64,000 bases of DNA from CAVYXA01 sp963846775. GTDB lineage: Bacteria > Verrucomicrobiota > Verrucomicrobiia > Chthoniobacterales > UBA10450. This document shows, one piece after another, positions 41,275-51,290 of the stretch; position 1 is the stretch's first letter, and the number at the start of each line of letters is the position of its first letter. Location: assembly GCA_963846775.1 (NCBI GenBank), contig CAWJXB010000006.1:558001-622000 (forward strand), given 5' to 3'. A program made the translations under genes and the position numbers. Under the pieces are notes generated by a model. It saw only the letters and a program-made list of their open reading frames with translations, made no database searches and was not told the DNA's origin.

Positions 41275-42363
41275 CTATCGCTCGTTCGTGTGGACGACGA
41301 TCTCGACGCGGCGATTGAGTCGTTGGCGTGCGATCTCGGCTTCCACGATGAGCTGCGGCGCATCGAACGGCGGCGTGCGCGGCGCGACGATGAACTTCGT
41401 TTGTCCGTAGCCACGCGTCTCGATCTGTATTGGATTTATCCCCATCACATTGACCAAATACGCCTTCACGCTTTCCGCACGGCGCTGACTCAGATCGAGA
41501 TTGTATTCCGGCGAGCCAAGCGAATCGGTGTATCCCTCCACCGTAAATGTGGCTTTCGGGTTGCGCTGAATGAGCGTCCCAAGTTTTTGCAACTGCGCGA
41601 TTGCGCTCGGCTGCAATTCGGCGCTGTCGTATGGGAAAAGCTGATCGTCCGGCATGCGCAATTTCGTTCCGGAACCGAGCGGGCCTTTCATGGACAAAAG
41701 TTGATCGAGATCGCTGAACCCCGGCGTTCGCCCCTTGGACGGGCCGGCGCTGTCCGCCTGAATTTTGCTCGTGAAACTGTTAGGCCGCTTGATCGTTGTG
41801 CTCGTGGCCAGTTCGTTCCCATCGAGCGCCGGTTGTGGCCGGCCCGAAATGGCCGTGTCGTTCAGCAACGATTGCTCGCGCATTGCGTTGGGATTTTGGG
41901 AAAGCGTCTGCGCCGTGCTCCGTTCGATTTCGCTCAGCACGGAGGTGACGTCCGGCTGTTCCACTTTCGGTTTGTCTGGCAACGCATCTCGAGTGTCGTC
42001 CGGCATGGCTGTGCTCGATTGGACCTCTTGTAAAAGTTTATCGAACGATTTTTTCTCGTCCGGCAATTGCACGTCGGTCTTGTCCGGCTCCGGTTTCGCG
42101 GCGGGATTCGCCGTGTCCACGCTGTTTTTATCGATGTTCGGGTTAAGATCGACACTTCGGACTTTAAAGGTAGCGGTCTGGGGTAGCTCACTGACGATCG
42201 CTTCGAGCGGTTGAAAGCGGGTGCGATAGAACCAGAAACAGAGCGCGAGATGGAGCGCGAGGGAAACGATCAGACCAAAGAAAAGCCAGTTGCGCTGTTT
42301 GCTGCCGGAAAGCAGCGCTTCGAGATCGGGATTATCGAACCGTGAAATATGGGAAGAGGCCAT
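41275..42363 (-). CDS. OmpA-family protein with N-terminal membrane anchor
   Basis: The 362-residue product has a short cytoplasmic N-terminus, one membrane segment (NWLFFGLIVSLALHLALCFW), a long low-complexity periplasmic linker and a C-terminal OmpA-like domain (TVEGYTDSLGSPEYNLDLSQ, then RRAESVKAYLVNVMGINP) that binds peptidoglycan. The layout resembles TonB- or MotB-like inner-membrane proteins more than a porin. The ATG at 42363 is used; another at 42378 is possible. The frame further upstream overlaps panB. Confidence 0.85.
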   Translation of the reverse strand: MASSHISRFDNPDLEALLSGSKQRNWLFFGLIVSLALHLALCFWFYRTRFQPLEAIVSELPQTATFKVRSVDLNPNIDKNSVDTANPAAKPEPDKTDVQLPDEKKSFDKLLQEVQSSTAMPDDTRDALPDKPKVEQPDVTSVLSEIERSTAQTLSQNPNAMREQSLLNDTAISGRPQPALDGNELATSTTIKRPNSFTSKIQADSAGPSKGRTPGFSDLDQLLSMKGPLGSGTKLRMPDDQLFPYDSAELQPSAIAQLQKLGTLIQRNPKATFTVEGYTDSLGSPEYNLDLSQRRAESVKAYLVNVMGINPIQIETRGYGQTKFIVAPRTPPFDAPQLIVEAEIARQRLNRRVEIVVHTNER

Positions 42364-42397
42364 GCTCGGCCGCAACATACCACAGGAGCCGGCCGAA

Positions 42398-43156
42398 TTA
42401 AATTCGCGGGCCCTTCCGCGTTTGCTCGATGAAGGCGGCGGCCGCGCGACGGATCTCATCCGCGACCCTCGCCTGAGGCGAAACGAATTTCGGCGTGAAC
42501 CACGGGAACAGGCCAATCAAATCGTGCGTTACCAGAATCTGGCCATCACAATGTTCGCCGGAGCCGATTCCGATCGTCGGAATCTCGATTGCCCGCGTGA
42601 TTTGTTTGGCGATCTCGGCCAACACAATCTCGAGGACAACGGAGAATGCACCCGCGATTTCCACCGCGCGCGCATCGGCCAACAACGCCTCGGCCTCCGA
42701 TTGGGTCCGCCCTTTCAGTTTGTAACCGCCCTCTTCGCGGACGCTTTGCGGCAACATGCCAATGTGCGCCATGAACGGAATCCCCTCGCGCGTGATCGCT
42801 TCGATCTGCGGGACGCGACTGACACCGCCTTCGAGCTTCACCGCCTGCGCGCCGGCATCGACCAGTTGCCGGGCGGTCGCAACCGCCTGCTCGGGCGTGT
42901 CGTACGTGTGAATCGGCATGTCGGCCACGAGCAGCGCGTGTTTGACACCGCAAGCGACGGCCCGCGTATGATGCAGAATCTCCGACAATGTGACGTGCGT
43001 TGTGTCTTCGTAACCGAGCACGACCATCCCGACCGAATCGCCCACTAGAATAATGTCGATCCCGCTTTCATCGAGCAAACGTGCCGTTGGGTAATCGTAA
43101 GCGGTGAGCGCGGCGATCTTTTCACCGTGCCGCTTCATTTCGCGAAAATCCTTCAT
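42398..43156 (-). CDS. panB: 3-methyl-2-oxobutanoate hydroxymethyltransferase
   Basis: First committed enzyme of pantothenate synthesis; makes ketopantoate. The 252-residue protein has TAYDYPTARLLDESGIDIIL, VGDSVGMVVLGYEDT, KLEGG, FMAHIGMLPQSV and IGIGSGEHCDGQILVTHDLI. The metal-binding Asp residues in GDSVG and VADMPI are present. The ATG at 43156 gives the family start; the frame before it begins with TTG and does not fit. The OmpA-like gene follows in the same direction. Confidence 0.96.
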   Translation of the reverse strand: MKDFREMKRHGEKIAALTAYDYPTARLLDESGIDIILVGDSVGMVVLGYEDTTHVTLSEILHHTRAVACGVKHALLVADMPIHTYDTPEQAVATARQLVDAGAQAVKLEGGVSRVPQIEAITREGIPFMAHIGMLPQSVREEGGYKLKGRTQSEAEALLADARAVEIAGAFSVVLEIVLAEIAKQITRAIEIPTIGIGSGEHCDGQILVTHDLIGLFPWFTPKFVSPQARVADEIRRAAAAFIEQTRKGPRI

Positions 43157-43270
43157 CGAAGTTGGAGGAGACTGAACGCTTTCTACAACAATTACAACTG
43201 GATGCAACGGGGTGGGTCCAGTGCCGTAGGGCGCGGCATGTTTATAGACTCGTTATGCTGCCAGACGACA

Positions 43271-43329
43271 AGCTCCGTTAGGAGCGGCACGTCTCCTGCC
43301 TTTTGCCCACATGCCGCTCCTCTGGAGCT
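43271..43329. repeat. Dispersed palindrome family B variant (AGCTCC...GGAGCGGCA)
   Basis: AGCTCCGTTAGGAGCGGCA (43271-43289) and TGCCGCTCCTCTGGAGCT (43312-43329) are inverse complements with a small bulge around a 22-base loop. It lies between panB and the first dockerin-module gene. Confidence 0.7.
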
Positions 43330-43402
43330 TTGGTCTTTTTCGGTTCCCAGGCTACAAACATGTCGCGCCTACAGCGCTATCGTGGCGTGTGTCACCGTTC
43401 TT

Positions 43403-45001
43403 TCAGGGCAAACCGGTGCCAAGATGGGCCTTGATGATGGCTTCGTCGGCAGCATTGATGGCGCCGTTCGTATTGACGTCGCTACGAAAATTGCTTGGGC
43501 TAATTGCCTCGCCGATGTGCGATTTGCAGATCGAAACGTCGGCTGCGTTGACCGTGCCGTTTCCGTTCAGATCACCGACGAGAACGCTCATCGGAATGAT
43601 GATGTTTGCTGTGGCGTTGGCGTTACGGACACCATTCACCCGCACCTGAATTGTCTGGGCGTTGGTAATGTTCGTGAGCGGAACGGTCACGCTGTTTCCG
43701 GCCACGGTCACCATGCCGCCGTTGCCGACTCCGTTGCTGCCGATGATCCCGCTGCCAGAAATCAATTGGGCCTGCGGCACACCGGCCACGGCAATATCCG
43801 AATCGAAACTGACAATCAAAATGTAATCGTTAGTCCCACCACCACTGCGGCACTCGACGGTGGGTGTGCCGGTAAGCGCCAGGGCGACGTCGTAATCGCC
43901 AGCGCCTCCGTGAGTCTTTCGCGAGACGGCGCTACTCGCCACCAGCGGAGTCATCGGCACCATGGCGTAGGCGTGCGTTAGTCCGTTGTAAACGCCGGTG
44001 CCGACGATGATGGCGTCTTCGCTGATGCCAAGCGCAGATGATGAGGTGTTCATCGACAAGTCCCAGCCCGAGCCAGGCGGAATGAGATCGGCGAGTCGAT
44101 AGGTGTTCGTGCCATCATAGAGAAACGGAATGGAGAAGGCGGAGGAATCATTGCCCACGACCCAGCCGGCCGAATTCACCGCCCGCGCGGAGCCTTGACT
44201 CGTGCCCGTCGCGAGAGGAATCGCGACCGTGCCGCCCGCGTCTGACCAAATGAATGGTGAGCCGGACCCTTGATTGAGCATGCCAGAGCCGACGACGAAT
44301 CCGCTGTTGCTTACGGCAAAAGCGAGCGCCCCGTTGGCTCCGGGTAGCGGATCGACCTCAAACGCTGAGCTGCTCCCGATGTCGTACACGATGCCGACAT
44401 TGCGCGCGGCGTTCATCGGATCGATCCCCTGCCCTACGACGCGGCCGGAATCATTAATGCCGAAGGCGGTAAGAAAATAACTCCCGCCCGGCGTGGTCTG
44501 CGTAATGATTGTCGCATTGCCGCCGCTGTAAATCACACCGCGCTGAAGGCTACCGGCATCGGTCGAGCCCACCGTAACGCCGCTCGAATTCACATGGTTG
44601 GCATCGCCTAACGTTTCGCCGGGAGGCAGCGGCAGCTGCGAGACGACGCCGTTCTGCCAGACCACCGGCAATCGGCTCGAACCGAATGCGGTGGTGGCGC
44701 CAGTGCCTACGACGACGCCGTTGTCATTCGCGCTGTTGGAAACAGAGTAAGCGCGACTGGCCAAATTCGGAAGCCCAATGAGACCGCCCGAGAGGGTCCA
44801 TGTGAACGCTTGCGTGCCACCGGTGCGGAACGATCGGCCGACCGCGATCCCGCCATTCGAGACGCCGAAGCCTTGTGAAGCAGAGTCGCCTGTCTGCACT
44901 ACACCGATGTCGTAGATTTGGTACTGCGGCTGCGCCGTCAAGGTCGACAATTGTCCGAGACTAACGAGGCCGAGGAAGGTTAGGATGGATTTAGTTTTCA
45001 C
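43403..45001 (-). CDS. Secreted HAF-repeat protein with beta-sandwich and dockerin module
   Basis: The 532-residue protein has a signal peptide (residues 1-23, ending LSTLTAQ). Residues 25-345 hold HAF-type repeats (AVSNSGFVVGSGML, AVNSAGWVVGNDS, GINDSGRVVGQG), a likely propeller. From residue 355 comes the shared module: SAVSRKTHGGAGDYDVALAL and VPLTNITNAQTIQVRVNGV, then two dockerin-like calcium loops, GDLNGNGTVNAADVSICKSH and SDVNTNGAINAADEAIIKAH. Fourth in transcription order of the cluster. Exported; ligand unknown. Confidence 0.88.
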   Translation of the reverse strand: MKTKSILTFLGLVSLGQLSTLTAQPQYQIYDIGVVQTGDSASQGFGVSNGGIAVGRSFRTGGTQAFTWTLSGGLIGLPNLASRAYSVSNSANDNGVVVGTGATTAFGSSRLPVVWQNGVVSQLPLPPGETLGDANHVNSSGVTVGSTDAGSLQRGVIYSGGNATIITQTTPGGSYFLTAFGINDSGRVVGQGIDPMNAARNVGIVYDIGSSSAFEVDPLPGANGALAFAVSNSGFVVGSGMLNQGSGSPFIWSDAGGTVAIPLATGTSQGSARAVNSAGWVVGNDSSAFSIPFLYDGTNTYRLADLIPPGSGWDLSMNTSSSALGISEDAIIVGTGVYNGLTHAYAMVPMTPLVASSAVSRKTHGGAGDYDVALALTGTPTVECRSGGGTNDYILIVSFDSDIAVAGVPQAQLISGSGIIGSNGVGNGGMVTVAGNSVTVPLTNITNAQTIQVRVNGVRNANATANIIIPMSVLVGDLNGNGTVNAADVSICKSHIGEAISPSNFRSDVNTNGAINAADEAIIKAHLGTGLP

Positions 45002-45016
45002 GAGTATTTTTTTCTG

Positions 45017-47026
45017 TTAGGGCGGCAACGATGTGCCGCTGTTTTGCTTGATGATGGCTGCGTCGGCGGCGTTGATCACACCGTTAGCGTTTGTATCGGA
45101 ACGGAAATTCGACGCATCGACATTTTGGCCAAGCTGACTTTTTGTTTGTGCCACGTCGGCGGCATTGACCGTGCCGTTTGCATTCGTGTCGCCCACCAAC
45201 ACGCCCATCGGGATGGTCACGTTAACGGCGCTATTAACGTTGTTCAGCGTGACGCTCAACCGCTGGGCATTATCCACATTCGTCAGGGGAATTGTCACAG
45301 TATTGCCGCTGATCGAGACGTTGCCGTTACACACTCCTCCGCTGCCGACACAACCCGTGCCGAGCGTCACTTGTGCCTGCGGATTGCCGGTCACAGTGAC
45401 ATTGTTTCCGAATGTAACAACGACCGAGTAATCGCTGGTCGCACCACCGGTGCGGCATTCGATTCCGAGTGTCTCGCCAAGCGGGAGAGCGACATCAAAT
45501 ACTCCAGCGCTGCCGTGCGTTTTACGAGACACGGCGCTTTGCGGGATTGTGCCCGCTGGCTGCACATGCACGTAATACACGTCTTGTTCGTGCTGATCGT
45601 TGTTCGGATTGAAGTTGAACGTGGCAGAGTAGGCCACATTTCCACCGGCATTATCGGAAACCACGGTGAGGTAATCGCCAATCTTATTCTGGTTCGGGTA
45701 GCCTTCGAATGGAGTAAACGCGGCACTCACGGCAATGTTCGGCGCCCAAGTCAGCCCGCCGTCGATGCTGTAAGAGTAAAACAACTGCGAGTCAGTATTG
45801 TTGGCGGCATTTCGCGTGTCCAACCAGACGACATCGATTCGGCCATTTGGCGCGACTCCGATTGTGCCGAACCAGTGCCATTTATTCTGGTTCACCGGGT
45901 CGTCGTTGATGCGCATCGGCGCGCTGAAGCTCGCTCCACCGTTGGTGCTTCGGGCGAACATCACGTCTGTCCCATTACTGGCTCCGTTCGGCTGCACGGT
46001 TGCCAGCATGTAAATATTGTTGTTAGTCGGGCCACCTGACCGATCCACGGCCAGAAAACTTTGCCCCCCCAGGCCCCCTGGATTAATCGTGTCGCCAAAA
46101 ACCAGACTGCCGCCGAGGTTCACCTGAGTAACCTGGTCAAATGTTGGCGTAACGCCCGGGTTCTGAGCGTTGGTCGAGCGAAGGCACCAGAACGGGCTGC
46201 TGAAATTGCTTGCGCCGCCGATAAAGAGATTGCCGTTGCTGGCCACATCGAGCGTGCCCCAGACCGGTGAATTAGGCAGATTGAGTGGACTCTGCCAGGT
46301 AAACCCGCCGTCGGTGGACCTGTTAAACTGGCCAAAGCTGCAAGCGGCGGCCGTGCTCCAAATCTGATACATGAATCCATGCCCGGTGCCATTCGTCTTG
46401 TCGACAGTGAACCACTGCTTGTCACCGCCGAGCGCACCGCCTGCGGCCTGTTGACGCGTCCATGTTTGACCGCTGTTAAGCGAACGCCACATGTCGTCAC
46501 AAAACGATTCCAGAAGACTCAAGTAAAAAAACGTCCCCGTTTCGGTCGAGTTCAATACCGGGTCGCTCCGGAACACGTTATTTTCCAGAACACCGGGGAA
46601 TCGCCACGTCATTCCACCGTCAGTCGTATAGCCCCACCCGCCTTGCCGGAAGTTTGAGCTAACACTGTTAAACTGCCGCCACCCGATCGTCATTCTTCTT
46701 GGATTGGTTGGATCGACTGCAATCGATGGCTCATTCGCCGCGTCGCCGACAATGTTGTTGCCATTCGCATCGACATTCACCTGATAACTAACAAATGGGC
46801 CAAATGGCGAGATCATCCGTGGGCCGGTCTCTACTCGGTAGATATAAGCCGGCGGATTGTCGTATTTCTCCAGCGGCTCACTCGGGAGCGGTCTTTTCGA
46901 TTGGCCGAAGAGACTTGTATTCGCCACAATGGACGTGAGCGAAATGAAAATGGCGGGGTTGAGTTTGGTGCGGCGGATTTTCACAATGCGATTCCCTTTC
47001 CGATGATGCGCATGCTTGTTCCTCAA
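45017..47026 (-). CDS. Secreted BNR/sialidase-like propeller protein with dockerin module
   Basis: The 669-residue protein has a long basic N-terminus and a signal segment (PAIFISLTSIVANTSLFG). Residues 60-500 hold BNR-type blades with Asp-box-like motifs (SLNSGQTWTRQQ, STDGGFTWQSP, SIDGGLTWAPN). The shared C-terminal module follows, with SAVSRKTHGSAGVFDVALPL and the dockerin loops GDTNANGTVNAADVAQTKSQ and SDTNANGVINAADAAIIKQN. Sialidase activity is not implied. A GTG at 46984 with GGGAA 7 bases upstream is an alternative start. Confidence 0.87.
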   Translation of the reverse strand: MRNKHAHHRKGNRIVKIRRTKLNPAIFISLTSIVANTSLFGQSKRPLPSEPLEKYDNPPAYIYRVETGPRMISPFGPFVSYQVNVDANGNNIVGDAANEPSIAVDPTNPRRMTIGWRQFNSVSSNFRQGGWGYTTDGGMTWRFPGVLENNVFRSDPVLNSTETGTFFYLSLLESFCDDMWRSLNSGQTWTRQQAAGGALGGDKQWFTVDKTNGTGHGFMYQIWSTAAACSFGQFNRSTDGGFTWQSPLNLPNSPVWGTLDVASNGNLFIGGASNFSSPFWCLRSTNAQNPGVTPTFDQVTQVNLGGSLVFGDTINPGGLGGQSFLAVDRSGGPTNNNIYMLATVQPNGASNGTDVMFARSTNGGASFSAPMRINDDPVNQNKWHWFGTIGVAPNGRIDVVWLDTRNAANNTDSQLFYSYSIDGGLTWAPNIAVSAAFTPFEGYPNQNKIGDYLTVVSDNAGGNVAYSATFNFNPNNDQHEQDVYYVHVQPAGTIPQSAVSRKTHGSAGVFDVALPLGETLGIECRTGGATSDYSVVVTFGNNVTVTGNPQAQVTLGTGCVGSGGVCNGNVSISGNTVTIPLTNVDNAQRLSVTLNNVNSAVNVTIPMGVLVGDTNANGTVNAADVAQTKSQLGQNVDASNFRSDTNANGVINAADAAIIKQNSGTSLPP

Positions 47027-47130
47027 AGCGTGGCGCGCGAGTCCGGCTTAGCCAAAATTTTGGCGAATGTCCAGACATTTCGTAGCGATTGCGGACGAAT
47101 CGATCGTCATCAGGGACGATCGTCGCCGGC

Positions 47131-47158
47131 AAAGAAAACGGCGGCTTGAAAGCCGCCG
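47131..47158 (-). terminator. Factor-independent terminator after the large Kelch/dockerin gene
   Basis: On the minus strand CGGCGGCTT and AAGCCGCCG form a perfect 9-base stem with a 2-base loop, followed by TTTTCTTT. It lies about 65 bases past the stop of the gene that ends at 47224. A second hairpin sits between them. Confidence 0.8.
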
Positions 47159-47174
47159 CTCCACTCCTTGGCGT

Positions 47175-47201
47175 GCCGCCTGCGCTCAACACGCAGGCGG
47201 C
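47175..47201. repeat. GCCGCCTGCG hairpin downstream of the Kelch/dockerin gene
   Basis: GCCGCCTGCG (47175-47184) and CGCAGGCGGC (47192-47201) pair perfectly around a 7-base loop. The same hairpin with a nearly identical flank lies at 50700-50726, downstream of the paralogous gene. Confidence 0.75.
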
Positions 47202-47223
47202 CACACGCGAAAGGCCTGTTAAC

Positions 47224-50200
47224 TTACGGGATAGAGTGCCCGCTGTCCGCTTTGACGATGTTGATGTCGCCCGCGTTGATGCTGCCGTTTGCATTCACAT
47301 CACTGCGGAAGTTGGTGGCAGTAACCGGTTGACCCGATTGCCCCTTCGTCTGCGAAACGTCAGACGCGTTCACCGCCCGGTTGCCGTTCGTATCGCCAGC
47401 CAAAACGCCCATCGGGATGTTGAAGTTGTTTGTGCCATTTACCCCGTTGATCCGGACGTTGATGTTCTGCTGATCGGTTATGTTGGTGAGAGGGACAGTA
47501 ACGACATTGCCGCTGACCGTGACATTACCGGTGCAGACGCCGCCGCTGCCGACGCATCCCGTGCCCATGGTCAGTTGCGCCTGTGGGCTGCCCGTGACCG
47601 TGACATTGCCGGAGAAGGTCACCACCATCGTGTGATCGTTCGTGCCTCCAGTGCTGCGGCATTCAACTCCGTCCGTGCCAGTAAGCGGCAAGGCAATGTC
47701 AAAGGTGCCTGCGCCACCGTGCGTCTTGCGCGAGACGGCACTCGTTATCGTCGGTGCACTCCCGCCACAGAATATTTCCATCGAGGCCAGCGGTGTGACG
47801 CCAGAGCTATCATAGCCGCCTGCTAACCAAATCCTGCTCGAGCCGTCCGTGTCGGTGGGGAAGTTGCGCCGCGGAGTCACGTACGCAGGAACAGGACTAT
47901 TCACTGTCCAGGTATTGGTACCCGGATCATAAGCGTCCACCTCTGTGGATGGATTGGGCGCGACTCTACCCCCGCCCATAACCAGCATTTTGCCGTTGAA
48001 GGTTAGCGCGCGCGTCTCCCCTGTCGCCCGAGGTATTGGTGCGATCGCGGTAACCGCGTTGGTCGCCGGGTTGAAGCTGAACGAGGTGGTGGTGTCTACC
48101 ACCGTGCCACCCTGGTAGTCCGATGCTCCTCCCACATAGACGATGCCGCCTATGGCGCACGTCGGTGCATACATGATCCCAACCGGGGTGTTTGATGAGC
48201 TCAGTGCCCACTTGGCGCCTACCGCAGCAGTTGGATCAAACGAATATATCTGGTTGGTCGAGGCTACGTTGATGTTGAACCCGCCCAGGATGTACATCTT
48301 GTTGCCTGTCTCGGCAAAACCACCAGGCAGGATTGTCCCTCCCGCATCCCCGGGCCAGTTGTCGGCACCGGTCAGCGTGGTCGCCGTGTCGGTGGCTGGG
48401 TTGTAGAAGAAGACCCGGGCTGTGGCTGTGGTCTGCCCGGCAGCGGAGCCGCCGACGCAATAAATGTAAGGAGTCCCTGAAACGGTGAGCACGCCACACG
48501 CCATGTTGTTCATCTGGTTGTCGGGCAATGTCACCCCCATCTGGGTCCAGCTGTTGGATGTGGGTGAATAGCGCAGCACGTGCTGAAAGTCAGAGCCTGC
48601 GACGTCTGATGTACGGCCTCCCATACTATAGAAATTGCCGTCGGGGAAATAAACGCCAACCGCTCTAACCAGCACTGTCGGCATGTCCGGGCCGGCCGAC
48701 CATCCCGCCGGCGAGCAACTTGTCGCGGGGAATTGGAACTTGCCGATTCGCGTGTGCCAGGTGCTTTGGGCATATTGGTTGATGTGCCAGATGGAGTTAT
48801 CAGATGAATCGACCTCTGTCCGGGTATAATCACCCCAGCGGACGCCACTGTGGAATCCGACGCCCGCAAACATGATGGCTTCTCCTTGCGCAAGGTTATT
48901 TGGCGGGTCACTGGCGAGACGTCCAGCGTACCGAATAGAAGGGAAGATTGTCGTGCTGGAAGTGGAATAACCTAAGGCGGTGTTTCCATTTTGATCCACA
49001 GCTATGCTGGGCATCCAGCGCCATAAGCCATCGGTGGTGTTGTCCCAACTCTGTTGTTGCGCCGCGGTGGCGGGGAAAGTGCCGCCGGTAACATTGAATT
49101 GATACCAACGGACCGCCGTCGGCCCGTTCGGGTAATTCTCCATTACGGTCTGAGAAGCCCAGAGCGACTCTGCGCCGCCGCGGTTCTGGTAAACAACGGG
49201 CGTCATGATCTTATCACCTAAAGTATCTAGCTTTGTTGAAGTACCCGACTGGGGCACAAGATCGCTCGTGGTATTGGTGAAAGCATCAACGAACCCATTA
49301 ACAGTGATCTCGGCATTCGGCTGGTGGGTTGCGCCGACGCCGAAAACTGAATTAGCCGGCGTGGCAAAATCGACATGAAAGAAGCGGGCGTGGATCTGGG
49401 TCAAGGTAACGCCGCCACTCGCCGGGCTATCGATGGCCAGCACCATTTCATTCCTTCCTGCAGGTGCCGGATCGCCAGTGCGAAAGCCCGCGGCGACGAA
49501 GCTATAGGAAGCGCCTACATCTGTCGCGGAAAGAGTAAAGCCGATCGCGTGCGCGGGACCGCCGGCGAGCATGCTGGCGCGGTCGAGTGCATAGGCGCGC
49601 ACACCGTTGAAGGTGGTGGGGCTGCTAAATAGGTTCATCGTCAGGAAATAGGCGTTTTGAGCCGGGCTTCCGCCAGAGTTCCACAAGGCGAACTTGGGAT
49701 AATCGCCCAGGAACGTTGGGTTAGCTGGATCAACCTGTATGGCATATAGGAACCATCCGCCGGCGACGGGGTCTGGAGTCTGAGACACACCAATGCACTG
49801 CCAGAATGAACTGCCGGGGAAAGAGGGAAAGGCGAAATCGCTGATCATCCACCGGTTAGCCGCCTGATCATAAATAACATAAGGGTCTCCGTCATTGGCA
49901 TTGGCGCAAGGGGTGCCAGTCAAGCCGGCAAAGAATGAATTGTAACTGGTTGGTCCCGACAAAGTGTTGCCGTTTTTGTCAAAGATCTTGATCGATTCGT
50001 TGACCGCCTCGACGTAATGATTCGGGCCAACATCGCCGTCGGTATCACTCGGCTGACAACCGCATGTATTGCCCTGCCCCTCAAAAGTCAGTATGGGTCC
50101 CGGCATCGTGGGCGCCGGCCGCCAAATATCTTTGATGAGCGCCTGGACGTATGCCGAACCGGCGGCATTGGTTTGATCTCTCCCATTGTGCGGGTAGCGC

Positions 50201-50478
50201 ATTAGTCGCCTCTCTTCGAACTCCTGCTTGGGTGCGACGTACGGCAGCGTTCGCAAATCGCGGTCCAGACGGACAGGACCAACCATCTGCACGACGTCCG
50301 GTGCCCCGGGGAATGCCGGCCCTGCAGTAGAGCGATTGTTTTGTGTGCCCTTGGCCTGGGCGCTCGAGAACGCGCCAAAACCGATCAGCGCCACGAGGAC
50401 GCCGACTAGGCAAAAGCCAGCAGCAATTAGAACGCGAAGATTAAAGAAGGCCGATTGCGACGTGGATTTCTTTTTCAT
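47224..50478 (-). CDS. Large secreted two-part protein with Kelch repeats and dockerin module
   Basis: The 1084-residue protein has a signal peptide (residues 1-42, AAGFCLVGVLVALIGFGAFS). Residues 90-590 form a unique region (TFEGQGNTCGCQPSDTDGDV, then GPNHYVEAVN), probably a propeller. Residues 600-890 carry Kelch-type repeats (VGVYFPDGNFYSMGGRTSDV). The shared module follows, with SRKTHGGAGTFDIALPLTGT and dockerin loops GDTNGNRAVNASDVSQTKGQ and SDVNANGSINAGDINIVKAD. From the Kelch part on it matches the neighbouring 543-residue protein closely, so it looks like an N-terminal addition to that architecture. Confidence 0.88.
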   Translation of the reverse strand: MKKKSTSQSAFFNLRVLIAAGFCLVGVLVALIGFGAFSSAQAKGTQNNRSTAGPAFPGAPDVVQMVGPVRLDRDLRTLPYVAPKQEFEERRLMRYPHNGRDQTNAAGSAYVQALIKDIWRPAPTMPGPILTFEGQGNTCGCQPSDTDGDVGPNHYVEAVNESIKIFDKNGNTLSGPTSYNSFFAGLTGTPCANANDGDPYVIYDQAANRWMISDFAFPSFPGSSFWQCIGVSQTPDPVAGGWFLYAIQVDPANPTFLGDYPKFALWNSGGSPAQNAYFLTMNLFSSPTTFNGVRAYALDRASMLAGGPAHAIGFTLSATDVGASYSFVAAGFRTGDPAPAGRNEMVLAIDSPASGGVTLTQIHARFFHVDFATPANSVFGVGATHQPNAEITVNGFVDAFTNTTSDLVPQSGTSTKLDTLGDKIMTPVVYQNRGGAESLWASQTVMENYPNGPTAVRWYQFNVTGGTFPATAAQQQSWDNTTDGLWRWMPSIAVDQNGNTALGYSTSSTTIFPSIRYAGRLASDPPNNLAQGEAIMFAGVGFHSGVRWGDYTRTEVDSSDNSIWHINQYAQSTWHTRIGKFQFPATSCSPAGWSAGPDMPTVLVRAVGVYFPDGNFYSMGGRTSDVAGSDFQHVLRYSPTSNSWTQMGVTLPDNQMNNMACGVLTVSGTPYIYCVGGSAAGQTTATARVFFYNPATDTATTLTGADNWPGDAGGTILPGGFAETGNKMYILGGFNINVASTNQIYSFDPTAAVGAKWALSSSNTPVGIMYAPTCAIGGIVYVGGASDYQGGTVVDTTTSFSFNPATNAVTAIAPIPRATGETRALTFNGKMLVMGGGRVAPNPSTEVDAYDPGTNTWTVNSPVPAYVTPRRNFPTDTDGSSRIWLAGGYDSSGVTPLASMEIFCGGSAPTITSAVSRKTHGGAGTFDIALPLTGTDGVECRSTGGTNDHTMVVTFSGNVTVTGSPQAQLTMGTGCVGSGGVCTGNVTVSGNVVTVPLTNITDQQNINVRINGVNGTNNFNIPMGVLAGDTNGNRAVNASDVSQTKGQSGQPVTATNFRSDVNANGSINAGDINIVKADSGHSIP

Positions 50479-50667
50479 AGGTGGATTTCTTTCTCAATAG
50501 ATGAAGTTAGTTCGCCGGGTTACGGACGCAGGATCTGCCATGCGCCGTAATGCCATGTGCCGGGAGGATATTTTTTTTTGGGGGCAAATGTCAATCTTTT
50601 TTTGCAGAAAATGCCGGGCACGAATTGACTCCGATTGAGGACGGAATCGTTTGTCGAAAACAAACGG

Positions 50668-51290
50668 CGGCCCGAAATCGTCGCTCCACTCCTTGGCGTG
50701 CCGCCTGCGCTCAACGCGCAGGCGGCTACACGCTAAAGGCCTGTTAACTTACGGGATAGAGTGCCCGCTGTTTGCTTTGACGATGTTGATGTCGCCCGCG
50801 TTGATGCTGCCGTTCGCATTCACATCACTACGGAAGTTGGAGGCTGTAACCGGTTGGCCCGATTGCCCCTTCGTCTGCGATACGTCAGACGCGTTCACCG
50901 CGCGGTTGGCATTTGTGTCGCCGACCAAAACCCCCATCGGGATGTTGAAGTCCGCCGCCGGTGCATCCGCCGCGCTGTTCACGCCGTTGATCCGGACGTT
51001 GATGTTCTGCTGATCGGTTATGTTAGTGAGCGGGACGGTGACGACATTGCCACTGACCGTGACATTGCCAGTGCACACGCCGCCGCCGCCGACGCATCCT
51101 GAGCCCATCGTCACTTGCGCCTGTGGACTGCCCGTGACCGTGACATTGCCGGAGAAGGTGACCACCATCGTGTAATCGTTGGTTCCACCAGTGCTGCGGC
51201 ACTCAACTCCGTCTGTGCCAGTAAGCGGCAAGGCTATGTCAAAGGTTCCTGCGCCGCCGTGCGTCTTGCGCGAGACCGCACTGGTGACAC
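50668..51290. repeat. Direct repeat of about 600 bp (3' module and downstream region), partner at 47140-47755
   Basis: The two segments share almost the same DNA over the beta-sandwich and dockerin coding part and over 80 bases past the stop (CGCTAAAGGCCTGTTAACTT type flank). They differ mainly at scattered single bases and in a short stretch before the dockerin loops. The copy here has a decayed terminator (cggcggcccgaaatcgtcg) where the partner has a perfect one. It points to recent duplication or gene conversion. Confidence 0.75.
50700..50726. repeat. GCCGCCTGCG hairpin, second copy
   Basis: GCCGCCTGCG (50700-50709) and CGCAGGCGGC (50717-50726) pair perfectly around a 7-base loop, as at 47175-47201. 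It lies 22 bases past the stop of the Kelch/dockerin gene and may help end its transcript. Confidence 0.7.

Noticed and set aside
45017..47026. Calling the BNR protein a sialidase
   Set aside because: Only Asp-box-like blades are visible; the catalytic Arg triad and Tyr/Glu pair could not be identified.
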